A stretch of 15,811 bases of DNA. Origin: Stramenopiles sp. TOSAG23-3 (taxonomy: Eukaryota > Sar). Numbering within the stretch: position 1 is the first letter of the stretch; each line of letters starts with the position of its first letter. The stretch lies in assembly GCA_900128585.1 (NCBI GenBank), contig LT642473.1:1-15811 (forward strand). Reading direction: 5' to 3'. Positions 1 through 8,207 of this stretch are shown in pieces. The notes under the pieces were generated by a model. The model saw nothing but the letters and a program-made list of their open reading frames with translations, was not told the origin of the DNA and searched no databases. The position numbers were made by a program, and so were the translations under genes.

Positions 1-335
1 CTATTACGCTTGCAGGTACTATTCTGTGGTCCTGCGGAGTGATATTTTGTCTGATTGGGGCGCTACTGATCCTGAATGGGCTTTGCAAAAAATCTAGTGG
101 GGGAGGAAATTCAAACCCCGAATCTGGAGAAAAAACAAAAAGTGTAGAAGTTAAGGCCATCCGGGTTAGAGACTCCGTGTTTGCAAAGAACGAGGCAGCC
201 AGCGATGTAACCGTAAAACCAGGGAATTCAGACTCCCAGAATAATGTGACGGTAGTGCCATCACCAACTGATAAAATTTGGACGGTGGAGGTATGCACGT
301 TCAACCCCTTGCGTCAATCAAAAGGCAAAGTGTAA
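1..335 (+). CDS. C-terminal end of an unknown single-pass membrane protein (partial)
   Basis: The reading frame is open from the left window edge (full codons from position 3) to a TAA at 333-335, so only the last 110 or so residues are present and the start lies outside. The visible part begins with a hydrophobic segment of about 25 residues, rich in Leu, Ile, Cys and Gly (roughly positions 9-90). It is followed by Cys-Lys-Lys and then a polar, Ser/Asn/Lys/Val-rich tail of about 80 residues with no obvious domain. This is the layout of a type I membrane protein with a cytosolic tail, though topology is inferred from the Lys-Lys after the membrane segment. I do not recognise the family. Hydropathy makes the coding call fairly safe; the function is unknown. 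Confidence 0.6.
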   Translation, partial: ITLAGTILWSCGVIFCLIGALLILNGLCKKSSGGGNSNPESGEKTKSVEVKAIRVRDSVFAKNEAASDVTVKPGNSDSQNNVTVVPSPTDKIWTVEVCTFNPLRQSKGKV

Positions 336-991
336 TATGATGCTGTTGCTGTAGACAAATATTAAAATAGCTATTCTATTTCTATTACCAATACTATAAA
401 AGAAAAACGCAATATCAGAAAGACTATTAATGAAATAGGGTACCACCATCCTTTCTTTTTACAACTGGTGCTGTGTCTATATTTATATATTATTTCAGCA
501 CATTTATTTTCATTCACCATCATCATCATCATCGATCCACAAAAAAAATAATAATAATAATAATTTTTGTCTTAATAAAAAAATAAACAAGAACAGCAGC
601 GGCCGGAGACCGCCGCCGATGATGATGATGACCTCCTGACGACGAAAATAATAATAATAACTTGGTATTGAATAGTTGCTCGAAGTCGTCGTACAGCAGG
701 TACCTTCTTCTCTTCTTCTTTTTTTGTTTTGTTGGTGGTGGTGGTACGAAGTATTTTTTTATTAATAATAATAATTTATACTACCGGTACAACAAAAAAA
801 TGTGAAAATTGTACTACCACCACACCGGCGGTAGTTGCTTTTTTATTATTATTTCATACGCGCCGCGGCACGAAAAAATGTACGACCATGTATTTTTGAT
901 CAAAATAACGTGTTCATTTTACTCCGAGATTAAACTTCTGAAATAAAGACCGATCAAATTGGTCGGGGAGATAGAGCACGCAGCCTTTTTC
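336..991. other. AT-rich intergenic spacer with trinucleotide repeats
   Basis: No gene is seen in this stretch. It is dominated by short tandem triplets: CAT at 518-533, ATA/AAT at 547-565 and 646-661, GAT at 618-631, TTC at 703-720, GGT at 733-746, and ATT/AAT around 760-776 and 842-853. AT-rich sequence is interrupted by small GC islands, at about 600-620 (CGGCCGGAGACCGCCGCC) and 857-870 (CGCGCCGCGGC). It must hold the 3' end of the partial gene and the promoter of the GH20 gene, but no unambiguous TATA box or polyadenylation signal can be assigned. Confidence 0.6.
520..631. repeat. Inverted CAT/ATG triplet repeat able to form a hairpin
   Basis: A 15-base arm at 520-534 (TCATCATCATCATCG) is exactly complementary to 617-631 (CGATGATGATGATGA), with an 82-base loop that contains ATA triplets. 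This is seen directly. It is most simply two oppositely oriented triplet microsatellites rather than an evolved element. Confidence 0.6.
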
Positions 992-1090
992 ATGCAAGGG
1001 TGGTCATGGAGAAAATTGTTGATCTGTTGGTACCCAGGCCCCGCGAGTACAAAGAGCTCTCTCCGAACTCCACTGGGTACGGACTTTTGA
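992..1090 (+). other. Possible upstream ORF overlapping the GH20 start
   Basis: An ATG at 992 opens a 32-codon frame ending with TGA at 1088-1090. It overlaps the GH20 start at 1006 in another frame. Its context (T at -3, C at +4) is weak, while the GH20 ATG has G at -3 and G at +4, so leaky scanning would still reach the main start. It matters only if transcription begins upstream of 992, which cannot be seen here. Confidence 0.3.
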
Positions 1091-3490
1091 AATTTCTTGT
1101 ACCAAAATGTTTGTATGTAACTTTTGTTAATAAAGATCAATTTTTACCAACGTATCCGTTGCCTAGTTATAACGGAGCGGAAGCACGAAGCGATTTGCTG
1201 GCACATTTTGATGCCTTTTTTGGATTATTCGAATCGTTGAGAGGGGTTACAGTTAAGCGCGACCAAGCGTGCAGCCTTGGAAGCGAAAAGGATTGGTCTT
1301 TAGAGATAGAGATTGACGGTAACGACCAGGAAATATTAGGCAAACAAGGTTATACAATATCGATGAGGAAACCATGGACCATCAAACTTACTGGTTGCAC
1401 ATCTCAGGGACTGTTCTATGGGGCAGTGACTCTTTCACAATTATGGAAAGCCACGGCATGGTTAAATGTAGACTCGGCGCAGGTGGGCGGATTTCGGGTG
1501 ACCGACTACCCGTCAATTCAGCACAGAGGCGTGTTGTATGATGTCACACGGAACCGGGTCCCAAAAATGTCTTACTTGAAACAATTAGTCAATCTCTTTG
1601 CCTCTTTAAAATATAACGAACTCCAATTGTACTGTGAGCACGCATTCGCGTACAAAGATCACAATACAGTGTGGAAGGGCTGCAGTCCTATTACTCACGA
1701 GGAACTGACCGAGTTAAGCGAGTTCTGCGCTCACCGACATATTCGATTGGTAGCAAACCAAAACACGCTAGGACATATGCATAGATGGCTGAAGTATCCT
1801 GAGTATAATGACATGTCTGAATGCCCAGAAGGACACGCGAGCCCTTTCACTCTCGACAAAGAGCCATTTAGTTTAGACCCCACCGACGACCGAACAATAA
1901 AATTAGCGACAGAGTTACTCGACGAGATCCGTGGTACCCTCCGGTGCAGGGATGTTGTCAATGTGAATTTAGACGAAGCATTTGACTTAGGGCTCGGAAA
2001 ATCTAAACGTAAATGTAACGAATCGGGCATTGCAACCGTGTACATGGAATATTTGCAAAAGCTAGTGGAGCATTGTTATTCCAAAAAGATCTCTGAAATG
2101 ATGATTTGGAGCGATTTTTTCTACAACAGGCCAGGGAGTATTGCGTCCATACCAAGAGAGAAAAAGCCTAAATTGTTGGCGAACGACACTGCCGCAGACG
2201 CGTGTAGGTACTCTGGACTGAATGTTACCGTTCTAGAGTGGGGCTACGAAGACAACCACCCGTTTGAAAGGCACTGCAAGCGCTTTGCAAAAGCTGGCAT
2301 CCCCTTTTACGTCTGCCCCGGAACATCGTCATGGACATCATTCTCTGGCCGGACTACGAATGCCATTCGAAATTTGCACATGGCAGCAGCAGCTGGGAAG
2401 CGGCACGGGGCCAAAGGATACCTGGTCACCGAATGGGGCGATTCAGGGCACCTGCAGTCGCCTTCAATTGCTTATTTGCCATTTGTAGTGGGGGCAAGCG
2501 CTTCATGGGGAACGGCAATAAATGGGCCAAAGGAGGCGGAAGAAGAAGGTATCGGTTACGACACAGACTCGTCCTTCGTATCTGCCCTGTTTTCTGTGTG
2601 GGGAAACTCGATAGTTGGACGGGGCTTGTTGATTATTCTCGTCGTCTTCCCAACACTTGTCGTCGTGCACCTTGTTATGTTTGTTGCTGCTATTTTGCTT
2701 TTGCCTTTTGGGGGCAAAGGATCATGCTGCGGCTCGTATGAGAAATATACACGGCAAGTTTTGGATACAGAAAGTGCAACGAAAACTTTCTCCAAACCAA
2801 TCGAGCCGATGTTTAAAGGAATGTCGGTCCGAAAGAGCAAGGACCTTGCAGAACGGTACATAAGCCTGGTCAATTGCCATGTTTTTCCCGGAGACAATAT
2901 GAACGTTCTCGGGAAAATATTGTACGATTTAGGAGAAATCCATAAACAATTTGGAATATGTATACCAAATGGGACATTGCTGTTTTGGGGGCCAATGATG
3001 CCCGAAAGTATGTTCAACAACCGATTGTCTCATTTTTTTCTGAATGTCTTGTTGGATGCGCCTGTTTTACAATCCTTCCTGTCCCTGTTCTGTTTTCTTT
3101 TTGGCAGATTTTTCCCGGGCCTCCTAGGCATCAGTGTTAAATCCATATGCACGACAAAGTTAAGACTAAAATCGCTCCTTCAAGACATTGATTCTTTTGA
3201 TGTCCCAAGAGATACGCTGGGTGATAAACATGCTGCTGTTTTCTTGCGACATCTGGATCGATCGCATATTCATTGGTATACACGAACCCATTTCAAAAAT
3301 TCCTGCTTCGTCTCGGACAAAGAGGATTGAGGAACTAGGGGAACTTATTGCGCAGAAAAAAAAGTTGTGGCTGCGGCGCAGTCGCGTAGGTGGTATGGAA
3401 GAGAGTATGATGTTTCTGAACAGGATTGTTCACATTCTTAAAAGTACAGATTTGCTGGAAACTTCAGAGAAGCCCCACCCGTTGGTGTAA
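1006..3490 (+). CDS. Bacterial-type GH20 beta-N-acetylhexosaminidase-like glycoside hydrolase with membrane insertions; one +1 frame break near 3200
   Basis: Predicted to remove terminal beta-linked N-acetylhexosamine. Start: ATG at 1006; the frame is open upstream to a TAA at 931 but contains no other ATG. After a GH20b-like N-terminal region, the TIM barrel begins near D167 (DYPSIQHRG). D323-E324 (NLDEAFDLG) is the family's catalytic Asp-Glu pair. E411-W412 (LEWGYE) and 476-479 (EWGD) match conserved late-barrel positions. The closest relatives I recall are bacterial. Odd features: no signal peptide, a 26-residue membrane segment at 541-566 and a second hydrophobic stretch at about 677-709. 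Frame 1 stops at 3328-3330, but family-like sequence (QEIRWVINML, then LWLRRSRVGGMEES) continues in frame 2 from about 3200 to a TAA at 3488-3490. One base is therefore extra near 3190-3206, or a frameshift or a small unseen splice is used; the joined product would be about 827 residues. The GH20 assignment is firm; substrate and location are inference. Confidence 0.85.
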
Positions 3491-3740
3491 GGTCGGGGGG
3501 GCAGTTAGCCCGGTAAAGTTTGTGCGGCAGAAGCTATACGGGCGGTTTTTTCCGCGCCAGAGTGTGCTTCGCATGATCGGAGTGTGTCTGATGTAAGTAT
3601 TAAAACGTAGTACAAAGTATGATAAAATGGGGTGTGTAGGTTTAGTATATAAACGTTTTGATACATCGTACGCATGAGTAACAACAAAATTCGTAAGAGA
3701 TTTCTTGTACTTAACGCCTACCCTCAATGCTTCGCAAACT

Positions 3741-4925
3741 TTAATTAGACTTTTTAGAAAAGTTTTTCAGACCTGCACCTAAGCACGACAACAGCACGGT
3801 CCCATTCGAATAATCTGGCGAGATTTTAAATACCACTGCGAAGAAATCTTTTAAATGTCGAAGGAATTGGATAGTGTATGGAGACAGCTTCCCCAGCCTA
3901 ATTTTGGACACAGACTCCTCGCTAATTGCCATGAACAATAGGTACAAGGACTGAAAGCTAGTGTCCACGCACCCTCCGTTTGCAACCTCTTCGCACAAAA
4001 GTTCTGCGGCGTGTCGCCCAAGGTCTTCCGGTAAGGCCGACGCACCGGCCGTCGCCGCTTGTTCTGCGCACAAAACCACACCACTGGTCGTTTCCGCAAT
4101 CAGTGATAGACCAAACCCCGGAGAATTCCCAGACTCGTCCCCTTTGTAATGGTCTGTGTATATGTAAACGTCCGTTATCCAATGGTTCAAAAGTCCCCGG
4201 GCACTATCCACCATTCGATTTGCAGTTTGCGGAGAAACGCGAGTTGAGTATGCAAGGCCCCTCATCCTCTTGATTTTCCCTTCGTCAATGCGCAAAATGG
4301 GAGGTATCGTTTTTACTATTGGTGAGGTGAACACAACCTCCCCTCCACCTTTTGGGGGGGCGCCACGCTTGTTTATTCTCAAAGACAGGCTCTTTCCGAA
4401 CCCGAACGTCTTCTTTAAACCAGGCAGCAGACCACTTCGTATTGCGTCTACGGACATATCAGTATTGTCGTTCGTGATCCCCAAGAGGGTAAGGGTTACC
4501 GGTTTCTTTGCGAACACCGCGAGTGGAACCACCCCTTCCAAGTAATACCCCACCGACCTTTCGGTACCACAATCATGCTCCACTTTACCCCCCGTGACAA
4601 AACCAGGACGAAAGTAAAGGGTGGTACCGGTGACGTTGATTTCAATTTTTGTCCCATTCGTGAGTTTGTCCAGAAGGCGCAGCAAGTTGGCTTCAAAAGG
4701 CCGCATGCCAGGACGCTCGTCCCGGTCACGAATGTTTTCTATTTTTATCGGGCGCCCGCTCAACAAGGAGCATATCAGACGCTGCCTGAAATTTTTTGTT
4801 CCTTTAAAGTGCAACACGGACGAGGTGCGTTTCTTAGCCTTCTTCTTTACCTTGTTCTGCCCGAGCAGGGACGCCTCACCGCCCTCTTCGCTCGGGGCAG
4901 CCCGTTTAGAGCCCACCTTAGACAT
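3741..4925 (-). CDS. RCL1: RNA 3'-terminal phosphate cyclase-like protein (Rcl1), 18S rRNA processing
   Basis: Single-exon 394-residue protein of the RNA 3'-phosphate cyclase family, Rcl1 branch. Rcl1 is a nucleolar SSU-processome component that works with the GTPase Bms1 and is needed for early pre-18S rRNA cleavage; it lacks cyclase activity. Residues 187-196 (RGAPPKGGGE) are the family signature, and the C-terminal block LGKLSPYTIQFLRHLKDFF is typical of Rcl1 rather than of true RtcA enzymes. The N-terminus carries an extra 35 or so residues with a basic cluster (KVKKKAKKR, about residues 25-33) that fits a nuclear or nucleolar signal. The family core is about 370 residues, so the length is normal apart from this extension. 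The ATG at 4923-4925 is preceded by GAA; TAA is at 3741-3743. It converges with the GH20 gene (250 bp spacer) and diverges from UTP7, another SSU-processome gene. Frame and composition look intact. Confidence 0.95.
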   Translation of the reverse strand: MSKVGSKRAAPSEEGGEASLLGQNKVKKKAKKRTSSVLHFKGTKNFRQRLICSLLSGRPIKIENIRDRDERPGMRPFEANLLRLLDKLTNGTKIEINVTGTTLYFRPGFVTGGKVEHDCGTERSVGYYLEGVVPLAVFAKKPVTLTLLGITNDNTDMSVDAIRSGLLPGLKKTFGFGKSLSLRINKRGAPPKGGGEVVFTSPIVKTIPPILRIDEGKIKRMRGLAYSTRVSPQTANRMVDSARGLLNHWITDVYIYTDHYKGDESGNSPGFGLSLIAETTSGVVLCAEQAATAGASALPEDLGRHAAELLCEEVANGGCVDTSFQSLYLLFMAISEESVSKIRLGKLSPYTIQFLRHLKDFFAVVFKISPDYSNGTVLLSCLGAGLKNFSKKSN

Positions 4926-6004
4926 TTCACTTGAAGCGCTGTTTTAATACCCCGAACAGAAAAAAGAAAAACAATGCGTGAACGAATTCAATAATTTCCA
5001 ATGAACGGTTTATTTCCAGATCGTCAACAATAAATGTATTTTTATTGAGTCACCATTAACAAACATACACAACCCTCAATCAGTATCTCAAACGAACTCA
5101 CATTCATTATTTCTTTTGTTACTTCTTGATGATGGTTTTCTATCTATAATTATTATCGCGATGATTCGATCACTCCTCCTTCTCCTCCTCCCTCACTCAG
5201 CGACCTTTTTTTCTTGCCCGTCCACCCAAATAAATAATATTCAATACTACTTATATCCAAATATTATAATGATAAGCAATATACATATTAATTATACAAA
5301 TATAGTAATATACGTAATTATAAACATTTGCGAACTAATTATTTATTGAACTGATTCGAAGTGCGATATGTATGCTGTGTAGTTATTAAACGAAGGTCCA
5401 CTTATTTGGCCGTGGTTTCCTCGTAGCTAAGCAATGTACAAACAGTTCCAATATTTTATCCAATGCTATTCAATGTATATTAAATATTGTGGAGTATTTC
5501 CTTCTTCCTCAAACTATCAGGACCATCCATCCATCGAAGGCTCTTAATTATATATCTCATACTGTATCATCATAGCATCATCATTTCTATTTTATTTTTT
5601 ATATTTTATAGTCCTAGAAGAAATTGTTGTTTTGTTGGAGGAGAGCCGCGATGATGTGTTTATAGTTCTTCTCCTCTGAAGAAGAAAGAAGAAGAAAGAA
5701 AGAAAGAAGAAGGAAAGAAGAAGTGGAGTGTAATAATAGTCTAATAATAATATAATAATAAGAAGTGGGTGGGTCATTAATAACAACACAACAATTATTA
5801 TAAAATATAAATAATAATAATTTGTACTTCCAGTGGTCTACGCACAGACTGATCAATGTAGAAGAAAGATTTATAAATGGGAAGTAATTTCTTCGATACA
5901 CATTAGATGCATTCTATTTCATAAAGGAGCGAGATTGTGGTAGGTACAGTCTTACAAAACATTGTTATTTTCCGTCTTCACTTCCGTGCATTTATATATA
6001 GGTT
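4926..6004. promoter_or_regulatory. Divergent intergenic region between RCL1 and UTP7
   Basis: This 1,079 bp AT-rich region must contain the 5' ends of both ribosome-biogenesis genes. It holds no convincing gene; open frames near 5116-5349 and 5592-5901 are low-complexity. The 9-mer CGCGATGAT occurs twice, at 5157-5165 and 5647-5655, and its core resembles the yeast PAC element (GCGATGAG) of ribosome-biogenesis promoters; that link is inference. TATATA at about 5993-6000 ends only a few bases before the UTP7 ATG, too close to act as a TATA box for that start. A polypurine tract lies at 5678-5723. Confidence 0.5.
5678..5723 (+). repeat. 46-base uninterrupted polypurine (GAA/GAAA) tract
   Basis: The tract contains only A and G, built of GAA and GAAA units, about 280 bp before the UTP7 start. 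Such tracts can form triplex DNA and exclude nucleosomes. No function is shown here, and similar tracts occur elsewhere in the window. Confidence 0.7.
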
Positions 6005-7683
6005 ATGAGTGGTTTTGCAGATGACGGGTTCGGGGAGGACGTGCTTGCCCTGTCCGCCCCGCAAGAAGAGAAGAAACGGGTTATCTCAAAGAAAAGCAAA
6101 AATATGAACCGACAGCGAAAAGAGGAGGAAGAGGCGTTGGCAAAGAATAAGAAAAAAATGAAGAAGCGATTGAACAAGAAAAAACAACAGTATGAACGAA
6201 CTGTTCCCCAGGACGAAGGAGCAGCTAAGCAGCCGGTGAGAAAAATGAAAGACAAAAAGTTGAAGAGTCGAGTACAGCGGGGGGAAAACACTCGGAGACT
6301 GCGGGTTATCTAGAAGCAGAGGGCACGGAGAGGACTTACCGCTTCAAACAGAGAGAGATAAAAGAAGCGGTGGATGTGAACACAGCGAACAAGAGCTTTG
6401 AGCTGCGCCTTGAAGACACCGGCCCGTACTGCCTTGACTACACGCGCAACGGGCGTTACCTAGCCCTCGGGGGTGCGGACGGTCATTTGGCCCTGATCGA
6501 CTCCTTGCACAACAAAGGAAAATTAGAAGTTTCGGTGGGGGAGACGATAAAAGATATCAAATTTTTGCACAACCAAACCATGTTTGCGGTCGCTCAGAAG
6601 AAGTACGCATATATTTACGACGACAACGGCATTGAACTTCACTGCTTGAAGCACCATATCGAACCCACTCGCTTGGAATTTTTGCCCTATCATTTTTTGC
6701 TTGTCTCGGCCGGACGCACAGGGTACATCAAATGGCAAGACACGTCCACCGGAGAACTTTGCTCGGAGGCCAGGACAAAGCTAGGGGCGTGCTCTGTACT
6801 GAAGCAAAACCCATACAACGCCGTCGTGTGCGCTGGCCATGCTGGCGGAACGGTGACAATGTGGTCCCCTACGATGAAAGAGCCTCTGGTGAAAATGTTG
6901 TGCCACCGTGGGCCTTTGACGGGCATTGCGGTGGACCGTTCAGGGTACAACATGGTAACAACTGGAATGGATGCCCAGATGAAAGTGTGGGACATTCGAA
7001 CATTTAGGCCCGTGCACGAGTACTATACCAGCAGGCCTGCGTCGACGGTCGACATTAGCCAGCGTGGCATCATAGGTGTCGGGTTCGGTTCGTATGTTCA
7101 GCTGTGGAAGGATGCCCTCCGCGTAAAAGCAAAGTCGCCGTATTTAAGGCATTCGTTCGCCGACGGAAGTGCTGTAAGCCGGATTAGGTTTCGCCCTTAT
7201 GAAGATATATGTGGGATCGGCCACGCCAAAGGGTTTTCGTCCATAATCGTCCCAGGTTCCGGGGAGCCTAACTTTGATGCATTCGAAGCAAATCCTTACC
7301 AAACGCAAAAACAACAGAGGGAGTCCACCGTGCACGCGCTGCTTGACAAACTCCAACCGGATATGATTCAACTAGACCCGGCGAACATCGGCCGGGTAGA
7401 CCGAGCCCCAACCGAGATTATAATGAAAGAGCGAAAGTTAGCAGCTGAAGCAAACGCTGCAGCTTCTGGAAAACCGAAAAAAGAGAAAAGAAAAGCCCGC
7501 GGGCGAAACAAGATAGGAAAACGATTGAAGAAGAAACACCAGAATATCATAACGAAAGAAAGGGTCCATCTCAGAGAGATGGCTGAAGAGCGGAGGCGCT
7601 TAGAGAAGCAGCAGAGAGACGAAGCAAAAAAAAAAACCGACGGGGCGCTGGGAATTTTTGCAAGGAAGAAAAAAACTTTCTGA
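6005..7683 (+). CDS. UTP7: U3 snoRNP protein Utp7/WDR46 (BING4), with one -1 frame break near 6280
   Basis: Nucleolar WD40 scaffold of the SSU processome acting on pre-18S rRNA. The ATG at 6005 is the first after an in-frame TAG at 5999-6001; TGA is at 7681-7683. The first 95 or so residues are Lys/Glu-rich, with KLKSRVQRGEN just before the break. That frame hits TAG at 6311. The family's next block (SETAGYLEAEG, then TYRFKQREIKEAVDV) is in another frame, open from 6229 through the rest of the gene. The beta-propeller follows (start GPYCLDYTRNGRY), then the BING4 C-terminal block NPYQTQKQQRESTVHALLDK and a basic tail with GRNKIGKRLKKKHQN. Joining the frames needs one added base between 6262 and 6310. 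The G6 run at 6279-6284 is the likely spot, since a seventh G restores the family order. The joined product would be about 559 residues, normal for the family. Identity is firm; only the nature of the break is open. Confidence 0.92.
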
Positions 7684-7789
7684 GCTGCGTTGCGACGATC
7701 CTGTCGCCGCAGAGCATTTCTACGAGCGTTGTGTGGTGCAATGTTTAATAATTTCATTTGACCTCTGTAAACTTTAAAAACTTCTCGTG

Positions 7790-7795
7790 AATAAA
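7790..7795 (+). promoter_or_regulatory. Candidate AATAAA polyadenylation signal for UTP7
   Basis: AATAAA lies 107 bp after the UTP7 stop codon, on its strand, immediately before the hairpin at 7805. A TGTAA, the motif used by many green algae, lies upstream at about 7766-7770. Which one is used cannot be told from sequence. Confidence 0.4.
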
Positions 7796-7804
7796 GAACA
7801 AATT

Positions 7805-7899
7805 AAATAACAGCCAATTTTCTTGTTTTTAAAAGTCAAATTAAATATAGTATGCTTTACTTCCGTAAATAAAAACAAGAAAATTGGCGGCTGTTATTT
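7805..7899. repeat. Long near-perfect inverted repeat (hairpin) in the convergent spacer
   Basis: The left arm 7805-7831 is the reverse complement of the right arm 7870-7899, except for three extra bases (a repeated GGC) in the right arm. This gives a 19 bp perfect inner stem, a 3-base bulge and an 8 bp outer stem around a 38-base loop. The arms are AT-rich apart from the GGC block. It lies between the two converging 3' ends. It could be a shared 3'-end or terminator-like structure or a remnant of a small foldback element; no target-site duplication is obvious. Confidence 0.75.
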
Positions 7900-8207
7900 T
7901 TTATAAGTAATTAAATTTAGCTTCCTCATACCCTAATCCTAACTTGGTTCTGTAATTTTGTTTCGTTGTTGGTTGTCATTTTTAGGCTGAAAATAACAGA
8001 GAGATAAGGTCAAAATTATCACGAACACCGTATGGAAATAAAAAATATAGCAATTTAGACACCACGCAGCATCGATAGAATATCTCATTTACGAAGTACA
8101 AAGTAATTTAAATTAAATTAATGTTCGTACCTCGTACCCAGTAATCAATATACTACGCACGAATTATACTTTTTACTCCGGCGTAGTATTTTCTTGAAGT
8201 TAGAGGC

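Larger units (their letters stand above)
7684..8207. other. Convergent 3' spacer between UTP7 and the kinase
   Basis: No gene is seen in these 524 bases. It holds the 3' ends of both converging genes, an AATAAA at 7790-7795 and a long imperfect hairpin at 7805-7899. The remainder (7900-8207) is AT-rich without a clear structure. Confidence 0.55.

Noticed and set aside
3008-3107. Intron-like segment in the GH20 gene: GTATGT donor and a T-rich stretch ending GGCAG.
   Set aside because: Removing these 100 bases shifts into frame 2, which meets a TAG at 3125-3127, and would abandon family-like sequence in frame 1 between about 3130 and 3200.
5116-5901. Open frames of 65-95 codons on both strands in the RCL1/UTP7 region.
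   Set aside because: They are low-complexity Leu/Ile/Tyr/Ser translations of AT-rich repeats, with no domain or composition typical of the neighbouring genes.
6236-6297. Possible small introns in UTP7 starting at the GTGAGA donor (ends at 6267 or 6297 would restore the frame).
   Set aside because: Either would remove the conserved KLKSRVQRGEN block, and the 3' sites lack a pyrimidine tract. A single missing G explains the frames with no loss. Only cDNA can close this.
7931-7943. CCCTAATCCTAAC, resembling telomere repeats.
   Set aside because: Fewer than two imperfect units; too short to indicate an interstitial telomeric tract.
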